Assembly: GCA_017395045.1 (NCBI GenBank)
Contig: JAFPWG010000011.1
Span: 124,001-188,000 of the forward strand
Direction: 5' to 3'
DNA: 64,000 bases
DNA from: Bacteroidales bacterium
Lineage (GTDB): Bacteria > Bacteroidota > Bacteroidia > Bacteroidales > UBA932
The notes under the pieces are model-generated. The model did no database searches. It saw nothing but the letters and a program-made list of their open reading frames with translations, and was not told where the DNA came from. Both the position numbers and the translations under genes were made by a program. Below, piece by piece: positions 34,287-41,934 of this stretch (positions are counted from its first letter, which is position 1; each line of letters begins with the position of its first letter).

Positions 34287-34928
34287 TTAAAGGTTAAATG
34301 CTTTCTTTACCCTCTGCACGGTGCTGGTCGAGACACCGCAGATCTTGGCAGTGTTCCGTACCGATTGACCGCGCTTCAGGCATTTGATGACAGAGGCGTA
34401 TTCGGTAGCCAATTGGTCGAGGGTCTTGATGCTCCCGTGAGGCCGGCCCATACGCACACCCTTTTCGATTGCAAGCTGCCGTCCCTGGTTGAGGCGGAAG
34501 GCAATGTTCTCACGTTCCTTTTCCGCGCAGAAACTGAGGCAGCTGATGTAGATGGCCATGACCCCGTTGACCTTCTCCCCGTCGAAGAGCCGGAGGCCCT
34601 CCTTCTGGAAGAACATGTCGATTCTGTTGTCAACGCAGTACTTGACCGTTTCGAGAACCTCCCATATCTGACGGCCAGCACGGGATAGTTCGCTGAAGAG
34701 GATAACGCCGATGTGGTTATCCTTTGCATAGGCGAGGCATTCTTGGAGCCCTAATCGCTCGGAATTACGCTTCGCCCCGCTAATGTGTTCCTCAAAGATG
34801 CGTTCCACCTGGATGTCACAGGTTTCGGCATACTGGAGGAGTGATTTTACTTGACGCTCCGTGTTCTGACGTTGTTCTTGCGAGCCGGACGACGAGACAC
34901 GGGCGTAAATGATTGCAGTTGTAGACAT
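34287..34928 (-). CDS. Serine recombinase (resolvase/invertase type)
   Basis: The 213-residue protein starts MSTTAIIYARVSSSGSQEQ, with the catalytic Ser in ARVSSSG near residue 11, and has the ELSRAGRQIWEV and CLSFCAEKERENI segments of the resolvase core. The C-terminal helix-turn-helix is at about residues 170-213 (NTAKICGVSTSTVQRVK). ATG at 34928 gives the usual small-resolvase length. It may resolve multimers, invert a segment or excise the element. An inverted repeat lies just upstream. Confidence 0.92.
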   Translation of the reverse strand: MSTTAIIYARVSSSGSQEQRQNTERQVKSLLQYAETCDIQVERIFEEHISGAKRNSERLGLQECLAYAKDNHIGVILFSELSRAGRQIWEVLETVKYCVDNRIDMFFQKEGLRLFDGEKVNGVMAIYISCLSFCAEKERENIAFRLNQGRQLAIEKGVRMGRPHGSIKTLDQLATEYASVIKCLKRGQSVRNTAKICGVSTSTVQRVKKAFNL

Positions 34929-34945
34929 AATAATCTTTGATAAAA

Positions 34946-34996
34946 CCCGCCACGCCGAAGTCCCGATATCGTAGCGAGAATAATCGGCGTGACGGG
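34946..34996. repeat. 13-bp inverted repeat upstream of the serine recombinase
   Basis: CCCGCCACGCCGA (34946-34958) and TCGGCGTGACGGG (34984-34996) are complementary with one mismatch around a 25-base spacer containing GATATC. It lies in the 85-base gap between the recombinase and the 38-aa gene. It could be a recombination (res-like) site, an operator or an attenuator. Confidence 0.6.
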
Positions 34997-35013
34997 CGGA
35001 ATACAGTTTTGGC

Positions 35014-35130
35014 TTAATGGATGACCGTCCACTCACTTTTCACGTATTCCCAGATGAGTTTCGCGGCGGCCTTGATTAGTTGCCAGGTTTCCTTCGGATT
35101 CCATGGCTGACAGATGACGGATTCTCTCAT
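35014..35130 (-). CDS. 38-aa peptide overlapping the peptidase gene
   Basis: ATG at 35130 overlaps the peptidase stop (ATGA) and has a strong GAGGACAAG ribosome-binding-like stretch before it. The 38 residues begin MRESVICQPWNPKETW and end in a Trp-rich amphipathic helix (KLIWEYVKSEWTVIH). The overlap and helix make it a credible co-translated gene. Function unknown: toxin, inhibitor or peptidase partner are all possible. Confidence 0.55.
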   Translation of the reverse strand: MRESVICQPWNPKETWQLIKAAAKLIWEYVKSEWTVIH

Positions 35131-36092
35131 ATCTTGTCCTCCTCAGGCTGGTCGATGTAGTAGATATTCCGGATTTCCTGAGCGATGGCGGCTATCTCGG
35201 AGGGGTCCATCCTGGTACAGTCGGCGAACTCAGCCACGATGTCCTCGTCAGTCGCGTCCGGATAGTAGAGAAGGTAATCCTCAATCCAGTCGTACAGGTC
35301 ATAGTCGCGCACATGGCCATATCGCCCCCATCCATAGTCGTCCTCCGAAGTGTGAGAGTAGACTTCCGTACAGGTCTCGATGACGTGGGCGATGAATTCG
35401 ATGCCACGGACTAGGTCGGCCTTGACGGTAACCTCGGTATCATGGTGGTGATTCATATAGCCTATGCTGAGATTGATCGCACTAACGGCGAGGCCGCGCT
35501 CCTTGAGACAGAAGACATCTGTGAGAAGGCCGGACGTGGGCTTGTATCCGTAGGCTTCATACCCGGTGGCACGGAGAAACTCGTCCGAGCAGAGGGTGGT
35601 CCAGCCGTTGTCCGTAATGATGTCGGTTCCTCCCTTGCGGTCCGGCTCGATCACAAAACGGCAGTCATCGAACCAGGAGAGGTCACATTCGGAAGCGCCC
35701 TGTGCCCCGACTTCCTCACGGGTAAAGAGCGCGACCTTCATGACGGGGAATCTTTCGAGCATGAGGATGGCGGCGAAGATACCGTTGCCGTCGTCCATAC
35801 CGGCGGATTCCTGCCGCCGGTTCTTGAGGCTGAAACCGAAGAGAATCTCGTCAGTCTCGTAGGTGTTGAAGTCCCTGCTACGCGTGTCGCATACCATATC
35901 GAGGTGGGCGGCGACACAGGGGTAGGTGTCCGATTGACCGCGGGTGATGAAGAGGTTGCCCGCGGGGTCGGTGAACATGGTGCAGTCGGGGATGTTCTTC
36001 CTGACGTAATCCCTGACGACCTTGCGGCGCTTGCCTTCCTTTCCGGAGAGGGAGTGTGCCGCGTAGATTTGCTTGAGTAAAGTAAAGTCCAT
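35127..36092 (-). CDS. M20-clan metallopeptidase carried on a mobile element
   Basis: The 321-residue protein starts MDFTLLKQIYAAHSLSG. Metal and catalytic positions of PepD/PepT-like M20 enzymes appear in order: AAHLDMVCD near residue 60, GMDDGNGI near residue 100, TREEVGAQGA near residue 123, a later EPDRKGG, and NHHHDTE near residue 214. A 90-residue acidic C-terminal extension (DYGWGRYGHVRDYDLYDWIEDY) is unusual. ATG at 36092 is 25 bases after the upstream gene. A peptide-cleaving role is likely; its purpose in an element is not known. Confidence 0.82.
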   Translation of the reverse strand: MDFTLLKQIYAAHSLSGKEGKRRKVVRDYVRKNIPDCTMFTDPAGNLFITRGQSDTYPCVAAHLDMVCDTRSRDFNTYETDEILFGFSLKNRRQESAGMDDGNGIFAAILMLERFPVMKVALFTREEVGAQGASECDLSWFDDCRFVIEPDRKGGTDIITDNGWTTLCSDEFLRATGYEAYGYKPTSGLLTDVFCLKERGLAVSAINLSIGYMNHHHDTEVTVKADLVRGIEFIAHVIETCTEVYSHTSEDDYGWGRYGHVRDYDLYDWIEDYLLYYPDATDEDIVAEFADCTRMDPSEIAAIAQEIRNIYYIDQPEEDKI

Positions 36093-36117
36093 AATTAGAT
36101 GTGTTTGATTGTTTGAC

Positions 36118-37665
36118 TTAGTAGGCACGACGGTCGCAGTATTGGCCGGCAACGTAGAACATCCGACCGGCAAGGATTTCACGGATGAGCGTATCGGCGA
36201 GGATGTTCTGCTCGACATAGGCGCCAGTGTCTTCCTGCCAGGCGTTGTAGACCCGGATGTCGGTGACGGATTCCACGTAGATTCTATCGTAGTGGGAATA
36301 GGTCCAGTTGGTTTCCTTGTAGTTGTTCTCGGCCTGCTCCCGGCAATCTTCACAGCAGAAGTCCATCCGGCAGAGGTCAGAGTGAACGGCATTTCCCTTC
36401 AGTTCCCAATGGTGGCAGATGGGACATTCGAAGCACTCATCACGGTGGATATAGGCATCTTCAGAATCAATCCACTCGAATTCCGAAAGGTCATCTTCCG
36501 AGCAGGTGTATTCGCGACCCTGGTAGTATACGGTTACGACGTCGCAATAGACATCCTCATCATGCCAGCTGTCATACTCAGTTTCGTCATCGTCATCTTC
36601 GGAACCCCAAAGGGAACCGTCGGTCGTGTCCAGGCAGTAGTCGTAGCTCTCGGAGCTGTAATTCCTGGCCACACGCTTGTCCTGTTCATAGTAGATGAAC
36701 GAGTCCTGGTAGGAGAGCGCATCGTCCCCGTCCAAGTCGCAGTCTATGTAGAAATCCTTGTTGCCGAGAGAATTCCCATCGTTATCTACATAGGCATTGA
36801 TGGCGTGGCAGTCAACTCCAGGTTTCTTGTACCCGTCGATGAAGCCGCCTTTGATGAGAGCGTCCACCAGGCACCGCTTCAGGATTTCGGAGCCTTCGGT
36901 TGAATACTGTCTTTCCGCCAGACGCCAGGTTTTACCCGGTTCATCGGCATCATAGACCTTGTTGAAGATGATGCACCGGGCGACCACCTTGCCGTTGCTG
37001 TTTTCCAGGTAGGCGGCAGAGGCATCCACGGCGTCACGGTAGAAGTTTTCCAGACCGCGGTCCATCATGCAGGACCCGGCATATCCGTCAAATTCGGATG
37101 AGGTGTAAATCTTCTTGAACTCCTTGTTGACGCGGAGAACGGTATCCTGCGGAAGAAGCCCGCGGGTGAATGTCTCCCAGTCTTGGCAGAATTCCTCGCA
37201 GATCCATAGGCGGACGGACTCGGGGAGGGACTGGCCATATTCGGTCTCCAGGATTATCTCATTCAGGAGACGGCCGGCCTTCTTCTTGTAAACCCGACCC
37301 TCAAGCTCATGGTTGATATAGCGGATGGCGCGGCAGTCGGAGTCCTCGCAAACGCCTTTCATGAGGTCGGTTTCGTATTTCCGGGAATAGAGCACTTTGT
37401 CCATGACCTCGACACGGTAGCAGAGGTCCATGTCGTTCATCCCGGAGAGGGTGAGTTGTTCCCAGACGACCTGCTTGAGCGTGGCCATGTCCGGGATGTT
37501 GATGAGTGTGCAGTCCCCGGTGGCTACGGCGTCGCGCAGCAGCTGGGGTTGTTTAATGAAGGCCAGAAGAATCTTGTTACGTCTCGACTTCTGGCCATTG
37601 TCGTGACGGGTGATGCCGAACTTTTCCTGAAAGCCGGCATAGTTCTGAAAATCGTAATACAGCAT
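36118..37665 (-). CDS. 515-aa mobile-element protein of unknown function with C-terminal zinc ribbon
   Basis: The product begins MLYYDFQNYAGFQEKFG. The middle part is helical; a very acidic stretch (SEDDDDETEYDSWHDEDVY, about residues 352-370) precedes a Cys-rich segment CPICHHW near residue 413 and FCCEDCREQ near residue 437 that could bind zinc. I recognise no family. It follows DUF3871 across a terminator and precedes the peptidase in the minus-strand element operon. No catalytic motif is evident. Confidence 0.7.
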   Translation of the reverse strand: MLYYDFQNYAGFQEKFGITRHDNGQKSRRNKILLAFIKQPQLLRDAVATGDCTLINIPDMATLKQVVWEQLTLSGMNDMDLCYRVEVMDKVLYSRKYETDLMKGVCEDSDCRAIRYINHELEGRVYKKKAGRLLNEIILETEYGQSLPESVRLWICEEFCQDWETFTRGLLPQDTVLRVNKEFKKIYTSSEFDGYAGSCMMDRGLENFYRDAVDASAAYLENSNGKVVARCIIFNKVYDADEPGKTWRLAERQYSTEGSEILKRCLVDALIKGGFIDGYKKPGVDCHAINAYVDNDGNSLGNKDFYIDCDLDGDDALSYQDSFIYYEQDKRVARNYSSESYDYCLDTTDGSLWGSEDDDDETEYDSWHDEDVYCDVVTVYYQGREYTCSEDDLSEFEWIDSEDAYIHRDECFECPICHHWELKGNAVHSDLCRMDFCCEDCREQAENNYKETNWTYSHYDRIYVESVTDIRVYNAWQEDTGAYVEQNILADTLIREILAGRMFYVAGQYCDRRAY

Positions 37666-37698
37666 GTTGTATTGGTGTTTTTGGGATTGTCATAAACG

Positions 37699-37733
37699 AA
37701 AAAGGGGGCACCAGATCTAAGTCTGATGCCCCC
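37699..37733 (-). terminator. Internal terminator or attenuator between DUF3871 and the 515-aa gene
   Basis: Read on the minus strand, GGGGGCATCAGA pairs with TCTGGTGCCCCC (37733 to 37704, one G-U) and TTTTT follows. No promoter is seen for the downstream 515-aa gene, so read-through may set its level. Confidence 0.75.
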
Positions 37734-37764
37734 GTTCTTCACGTGGTATCTTGGCGTTGCGCCA

Positions 37765-38766
37765 CTAGCTGATGAACCAGCTCCAGGTGTCGTCTTCATG
37801 GTTGACCGCACGGGCGATACCCTGTGCGACATCGAACGCATTTATGCAGCGTTCCATGGCCACATCGATGTAGTTGTTCCTGTAGTTCGTCATCAGCTGG
37901 TAGAACTGCCAAGCTGTGATATCCTGTCCATTTCCGGCGAAGTTCTCGTCGGTGTAGTAATCGCGCACCATCGAGTTGATTTGCGATTCGGGCAGTAGAA
38001 ACTCTGGCAGACCGAGTTCCCTCTTCATAGCCGCCGGCATCTGGGAAGCCATGCGGGCTCTCCCAAGGAAACGGGCGAAAAGAGGAACGTCTATGGTGGT
38101 CTGGCCCAGTCGTTCCATGTCTTCGAGGTGACGCTGATGGTCGTAGCGACTGAAGACCTCCAGGCAATACCGGTAGAGGTCCGTCAGGTTGGTCACCTTG
38201 ATGGATAAGTTCACGCCGTCCGTCCGGAGTAAAAGGTTCGTGCAAACGGTGTTGACGAAGCCGATTCCGAGGCGGAAGCGTTGTTGTTGCGTTGATAAGC
38301 CCAGCAGATTGGTCTCTGCGTAGCTCCGGACCCCCACCACTTGCAGGTTAAGGAGGTTGTCGTTGACTACGCGCTGGATGCTGGGAATCTCGATCATAAA
38401 CATCATCCGCTGCATATATGAGCTCTCGTCTTCCGGCATCAGGTTTTCTACGAGTTTACCTGTACCGGTCTTCGTTCTTAATTTCATCTCATGTGAGCAT
38501 CGGATTACGGGCGCCTTGACGGTCTGACCGTGAAAGAAGGTCTGGACCGCCTCAAGCGCGGTGGTAGCAAAGTCTGCATGGCTGATGGTCTCGACGTTGT
38601 CCTTCGAGAAGACCGGCGTGCAGTACTTGTCTTGCAGTTCGGGGAGTTCGAGCGGGATGCTGTTCCCCAGGATGAACGGGTTTTGCTGCTCACCCATCTG
38701 GACGGTCCCTTCTTGGGATTCGACCATGACGGGGTAGAGCGACCCGTTGAATTGGTTGTTTTCCAT
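37765..38766 (-). CDS. DUF3871 family protein
   Basis: The 333-residue product matches DUF3871, a Bacteroidota family of about 330 residues: CSHEMKLRTKTGTG, MFMIEIPSIQ and VVGVRSYAETNLLG are typical positions. Members occur on plasmids and integrated elements and have no known function. It follows two small genes by 5 bases on the same strand. The match rests on recall of the family pattern. Confidence 0.8.
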   Translation of the reverse strand: MENNQFNGSLYPVMVESQEGTVQMGEQQNPFILGNSIPLELPELQDKYCTPVFSKDNVETISHADFATTALEAVQTFFHGQTVKAPVIRCSHEMKLRTKTGTGKLVENLMPEDESSYMQRMMFMIEIPSIQRVVNDNLLNLQVVGVRSYAETNLLGLSTQQQRFRLGIGFVNTVCTNLLLRTDGVNLSIKVTNLTDLYRYCLEVFSRYDHQRHLEDMERLGQTTIDVPLFARFLGRARMASQMPAAMKRELGLPEFLLPESQINSMVRDYYTDENFAGNGQDITAWQFYQLMTNYRNNYIDVAMERCINAFDVAQGIARAVNHEDDTWSWFIS

Positions 38767-38771
38767 TTGTT

Positions 38772-38921
38772 CTATTCTGTTTCTAATGATTGTTTCTTGA
38801 TTTTGCGGGACCTACGGCGGAAGATGGTAAGGAGCTTCTTCGCGTTCTTGGCGATGCTCCCCACCATCTCGGCCACGTAGATCACGATGTTGATGAAGTC
38901 GTCGACATCCTTCTGGGCCAT
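38772..38921 (-). CDS. 49-aa small protein
   Basis: ATG at 38921 opens 49 codons ending TAG. The product begins MAQKDVDDFINIVIYVAEM, with an amphipathic or partly hydrophobic N-terminal helix and a very basic C-terminus (RRRSRKIKKQ). It begins one base after the stop of the 50-aa gene and ends 5 bases before DUF3871, so it is tightly embedded. Function unknown. Confidence 0.6.
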   Translation of the reverse strand: MAQKDVDDFINIVIYVAEMVGSIAKNAKKLLTIFRRRSRKIKKQSLETE

Positions 38922-38922
38922 T

Positions 38923-39075
38923 CTATTCGGTTGTTACGGGCTCCGGTTCGTCGACGAGGTCGTTGTCGTTGGACATGTTCTTTTTGCGGGCGTCGAGTCT
39001 GTCCTTGATCTCCATGCCCAGAGTGATGGCCAAAAGAATGTCGATGGCCACAGTCATAACTTTGATGAATTTCAT
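38923..39075 (-). CDS. 50-aa small membrane-associated protein
   Basis: ATG at 39075 opens 50 codons ending TAG at 38923-38925. The product begins MKFIKVMTVAIDILLAITLG, one hydrophobic helix, then a charged tail ending EPEPVTTE. It is the first gene of the minus-strand element operon. Function unknown; a small membrane protein. Confidence 0.6.
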   Translation of the reverse strand: MKFIKVMTVAIDILLAITLGMEIKDRLDARKKNMSNDNDLVDEPEPVTTE

Positions 39076-39158
39076 AATGTGATAGTGTTAAAGTGTAAAT
39101 AATTGATAATTAAGTGTTTCTATATATAATAAGGGTTTCGGTCAAGTCATAGGGGGTC

Positions 39159-39216
39159 AAAAAAAAAGACGCTGGGGCCGCCCCTATTCCTTCGGGCAGC
39201 ATCACTAAACAGCGTC
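39159..39216 (-). terminator. Nested-hairpin terminator of RNA candidate B
   Basis: Outer stem 39210-39216 with 39168-39174, inner stem 39194-39200 with 39177-39183, and a T9 tract (As at 39159-39167 on the plus strand). Confidence 0.85.
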
Positions 39217-39348
39217 TTGGCATTGGATACGACAGGACTTGGACCGTCGCCAGGGCAATCATGAGTTGCGGCGAGCGGAACCAGTCCACCGGAGACCTTT
39301 CCTGATGGTAACGCTCTTCGCGCCCATCGGTCTCACGGTTGTCTATCC
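39159..39348 (-). ncRNA. Structured RNA candidate B
   Basis: Read on the minus strand from about 39348, GGATAGACA pairs with TGTCGTATCC (plus-strand 39340-39348 with 39225-39234, one bulged G), closing a multibranch region. Inside are a 10-bp helix ACCG-GAGACC with GGTCTC-CGGT (39329-39339 with 39288-39297), capped by GATGG/CCATC, and a second arm with TCGCC/GGCGA. It ends in a nested terminator: GACGCTG with CAGCGTC around GCTGCCC with GGGCGGC, then nine Ts. No frame of note lies inside. No known family is recognised. Confidence 0.65.
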
Positions 39349-39366
39349 AGATATCTAACTTATTGA

Positions 39367-39443
39367 TTTATAACTACTTATAAGAGTTTAAGGGTCTTTG
39401 AGACGTCTTGCATTTTGGTGTTTGTTCGAAACAGTATAACTAC
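39367..39443. repeat. TATAACTAC repeats near the replication gene
   Basis: TATAACTAC occurs at about 39369-39377 and 39435-39443, and again at about 41742-41750 behind the replication gene, where it pairs with GTAGTTA to form a small palindrome. The AT-rich stretch around the first copy also contains CTTATAAG. The pattern suggests iterons or operators of the replication protein; the copy number is low. Confidence 0.4.
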
Positions 39444-39470
39444 CTGATAATCAAAACCTTATAATAGGAA

Positions 39471-39580
39471 GAGACTCTTACCTGGTACCGCTCTGACTTG
39501 CTTACCGCCGTTTCTGCGCGGACCCTCCTGGTACCAAACCTCTCCCGTATAGCCCACGTCGTGATGATGATGGGCTTTTT
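39471..39580 (+). ncRNA. Structured RNA candidate C (divergent from B)
   Basis: On the + strand, TGGTACC (39483-39489) pairs with GGTACCA (39530-39536), with CCGC (39505-39508) and GCGG (39518-39521) inside, and GAG/CTC outside. A terminator AGCCCA with TGGGCT and a T-run follows (39551-39580). It is divergent from candidate B and lies upstream of the 52-aa and replication genes; it could also be their leader. Weaker than B. Confidence 0.45.
39551..39580 (+). terminator. Terminator behind RNA candidate C
   Basis: AGCCCA (39551-39556) pairs with TGGGCT (39571-39576), followed by TTTTTCTTT. Confidence 0.7.
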
Positions 39581-39685
39581 CTTTCGTCCCTGCCGCGCGC
39601 TCCGCTGTAATACTACTTTCTGCGTAAACCTTCGGCTGAAACCCTAGAATAATGAGATGAAGACTAAATCTAAATCTGATAGAAT

Positions 39686-39844
39686 ATGGAAACAAGTCGA
39701 ATTAAACATGTCCCAAGCGGCGAAGTATACGAGAACCGCAAGGAGGCCAAAATCAAGATGGGGCACAGCAACTTCAACCGGGCTCTCAAGAACGGTGAGA
39801 TGCTGTTCCTCAAGACATATCGGCCAACGGATATCATTATTTAA
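39686..39844 (+). CDS. 52-aa NUMOD1-like small protein
   Basis: ATG at 39686 opens 52 codons ending TAA at 39842-39844. The product begins METSRIKHVPSGEVYENRK and continues EAKIKMGHSNFNRALKNGEM. This is the look of a stand-alone NUMOD1-type DNA-binding module (GEVYxxxxEAxxxxGxSxxxxxRxLK). It lies 26 bases before the replication gene and could regulate it. An overlapping 78-codon frame from 39657 is judged a shadow because its sequence is basic and featureless. Confidence 0.6.
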   Translation: METSRIKHVPSGEVYENRKEAKIKMGHSNFNRALKNGEMLFLKTYRPTDIII

Positions 39845-39870
39845 CAATTATTTAAATCATTGTGCTGACT

Positions 39871-41682
39871 ATGATGCAAGATTCTACTTTTAGATTCCAG
39901 ACGAGCATTAGCCTGGAAGGTTATCAAAAGAAGTCCGATGCCACCGCCTGCCTGAGCAAAGCCGGCGCTGACGCAATCGGCATGAACAAGATGGCGTTCT
40001 ATCCGAGGTCCGTGACTGTGGACGAGTTCCTTCAGTATGCGACGACCGGACACGCCTTCTGCAACATTTTCGCCTTCGATGTCAACCAGAAGTATTGGGT
40101 AACGACATCGACCGGCAAGCATTTCCAGTCCTATCCGGTATATCGGAATGGGCCGAACAAGGGCGCGATGAAACTATCCTTCAAGTCGGACCAGTTCTTC
40201 TATGGATCACAGGCCGTATACGTTGATGTGGATTATACGCGCTACGCCAATGTCATGGATTACCTGCTCACCCTTACCTATCCGCCCACCTGCGTCTATA
40301 TGAGCTACTCGGACGGTGCGGATAAGGGAGGCGTGGTTTCGAGGCGGTTCAGGATGGTTTACGTTTTGGACCAGATTTACGGCCGTGACGAGTTTATCCG
40401 GATTTCCACGGCGATAACGGACCAGATTGTCATTGATACGGCGGAACCTATGGAAGATGACTGCGGGAAACGGCCGTCCCAGTACATGAACGGCGTCTAC
40501 GGGAACAACGAGACCTACACGAGCTACTACATCTACACGGCCGCTGATTTCTCGCAGTCCTATGATCCGCCGTCTCCGCCACAATCTCAGGGATACGCCG
40601 GTGATGAGGATGCGGTGGTCTTTGACGAGGAATTGCTGAAGGAGATGGGGACGCAGGGTTACGACGTATTCATGCACTTCCATTCCTGGCAGTATCCTTA
40701 TGTCTACAGAACGGAGCGACCGGGTGAATGGAACGGGACCTACCAGCTTACGGACGAGGGGTACTTGCAACTCTGGTACTATCGGGAAAGGCTGGTGGAC
40801 GGGCAGAACCGGCGTAGAAAACTGTTCAAGAATGCCTGCCTGCGCCGTCTGATGTATCCGGATATTGACGCCAACACGCTCCTGTTCAATATGTATGTCG
40901 ATTTCGTTCGCTTCATGGACAACAGCGACCACGTCATCACCTTGGACACCCTGGTAAGAAAGGTGAAAAGGGCGATGGCGATGTCACGAGAACAACTCCT
41001 GGCATACTGCGACTGGGAGATTAAGTATTGGAAGGAAAACCGGCCCAAATTCATCGTCATGCCGGGTATGAGGACTGACCGCGGATTCTTGAGCACGATA
41101 GCCAAGAGAATCCGCTGGACCGAACTTGACAGGGTTTATGACCGGAGCAAGAGCGCTGCCGAGAATGCCGAGAACCTGGATGTCTCACTGACCACGATCT
41201 ACCGGTACTGCCACGAGAATTACATTGATACACGTCCGGACGCCCCGTTGACATACCGTGAGCAGCGCGAGATGAAACGGAAAGCGAAGGCAAGTGAAAT
41301 TGAACTCTTCAAAGAAATCTATGACCGGACCCTATCCCTGAGAAAGAACCGTGTAATACTCGAAGAAGCAGGACTGAAGATGTCGTTAAGCAAGTTGCAG
41401 GACTGGGTCGACAAGTACATCGAACCTGCCGCAGAGCCCGTCTTCGCTACCGCCCCGACCGTAAGCAATCCGTCCGTCTTGTATACCGTTCCCAGTGTCG
41501 GCGACTGGACATTTTCGCCGTCACCATATGGCATCACGGTTTCAGATTGGGATTTGCCGGAGGCCCGGGAAGAGACCAATAAGTTCCAATGGTTCACTAA
41601 TGACGATTTCCCTTTCCGAAACTGGCAACCGGATTTCAGTAAGTTTCACCCCGCAGGGGTGGAAGGACGCTCCTCTCTATAG
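39871..41682 (+). CDS. Replication protein with archaeo-eukaryotic primase-like domain (putative)
   Basis: The 603-residue protein begins MMQDSTFRFQTSISLEG. It has the order seen in primase-like plasmid replication proteins: an acidic strand VYVDVDYT near residue 116, CVYMSYSDGADKGG, RFRMVYVL near residue 159, then VIDTAEP and RPSQYMNGVYG near residue 200. A C-terminal part (about residues 400-540) has helix-turn-helix-like repeats (VSLTTIYRYCHEN; RKNRVILEEAG) that may bind the origin. ATG at 39871 is chosen over a GTG three codons upstream. It is the likely replication initiator or primase of the element; the call is by motif pattern, not a confirmed match. Confidence 0.55.
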   Translation: MMQDSTFRFQTSISLEGYQKKSDATACLSKAGADAIGMNKMAFYPRSVTVDEFLQYATTGHAFCNIFAFDVNQKYWVTTSTGKHFQSYPVYRNGPNKGAMKLSFKSDQFFYGSQAVYVDVDYTRYANVMDYLLTLTYPPTCVYMSYSDGADKGGVVSRRFRMVYVLDQIYGRDEFIRISTAITDQIVIDTAEPMEDDCGKRPSQYMNGVYGNNETYTSYYIYTAADFSQSYDPPSPPQSQGYAGDEDAVVFDEELLKEMGTQGYDVFMHFHSWQYPYVYRTERPGEWNGTYQLTDEGYLQLWYYRERLVDGQNRRRKLFKNACLRRLMYPDIDANTLLFNMYVDFVRFMDNSDHVITLDTLVRKVKRAMAMSREQLLAYCDWEIKYWKENRPKFIVMPGMRTDRGFLSTIAKRIRWTELDRVYDRSKSAAENAENLDVSLTTIYRYCHENYIDTRPDAPLTYREQREMKRKAKASEIELFKEIYDRTLSLRKNRVILEEAGLKMSLSKLQDWVDKYIEPAAEPVFATAPTVSNPSVLYTVPSVGDWTFSPSPYGITVSDWDLPEAREETNKFQWFTNDDFPFRNWQPDFSKFHPAGVEGRSSL

Positions 41683-41698
41683 GAGCGTTCTTTTCTTT
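41667..41698 (+). terminator. Terminator overlapping the replication gene stop
   Basis: ACGCTCCT (41667-41674) pairs with AGGAGCGT (41681-41688), with a T-rich tail. The stem includes the TAG stop codon, so the terminator can form only when the last ribosome clears. Confidence 0.75.
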
Positions 41699-41805
41699 TC
41701 ATCTCTTATCAATCATCAAAAAGCATTATGTGTAGTTATTGTATAACTACTACTATTATATCCGTTTGAAAAAAATGCACAAAAATCGTACACTTAATTA
41801 TTTAT

Positions 41806-41831
41806 GGTAGGTCTTAGGGCCTACCCTTTTT
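41806..41831 (+). terminator. Second terminator downstream
   Basis: GGTAGG (41806-41811) pairs with CCTACC (41820-41825), followed by CTTTTT. The 100 bases between this and the first terminator hold no frame of note. Confidence 0.6.
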
Positions 41832-41934
41832 GTAATATATCGATTCGCTCTTCCGATGGCCTTGTTTCCTTAACCTTGGACAGAGGACGTGTATATACTC
41901 TTCCGACGTCCAAATAATTAAAAATTTTCAAATT

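Noticed and set aside
39159..39348. Retron msr-msd RNA
   Set aside because: No reverse transcriptase is encoded near it, and the branch guanosine-containing fold cannot be recognised.
39657..39893. 78-codon + strand frame over the 52-aa NUMOD1-like gene
   Set aside because: Its product is basic and Arg/Ser-rich without any motif, while the overlapping 52-aa frame has a clear module and better spacing to the replication gene.
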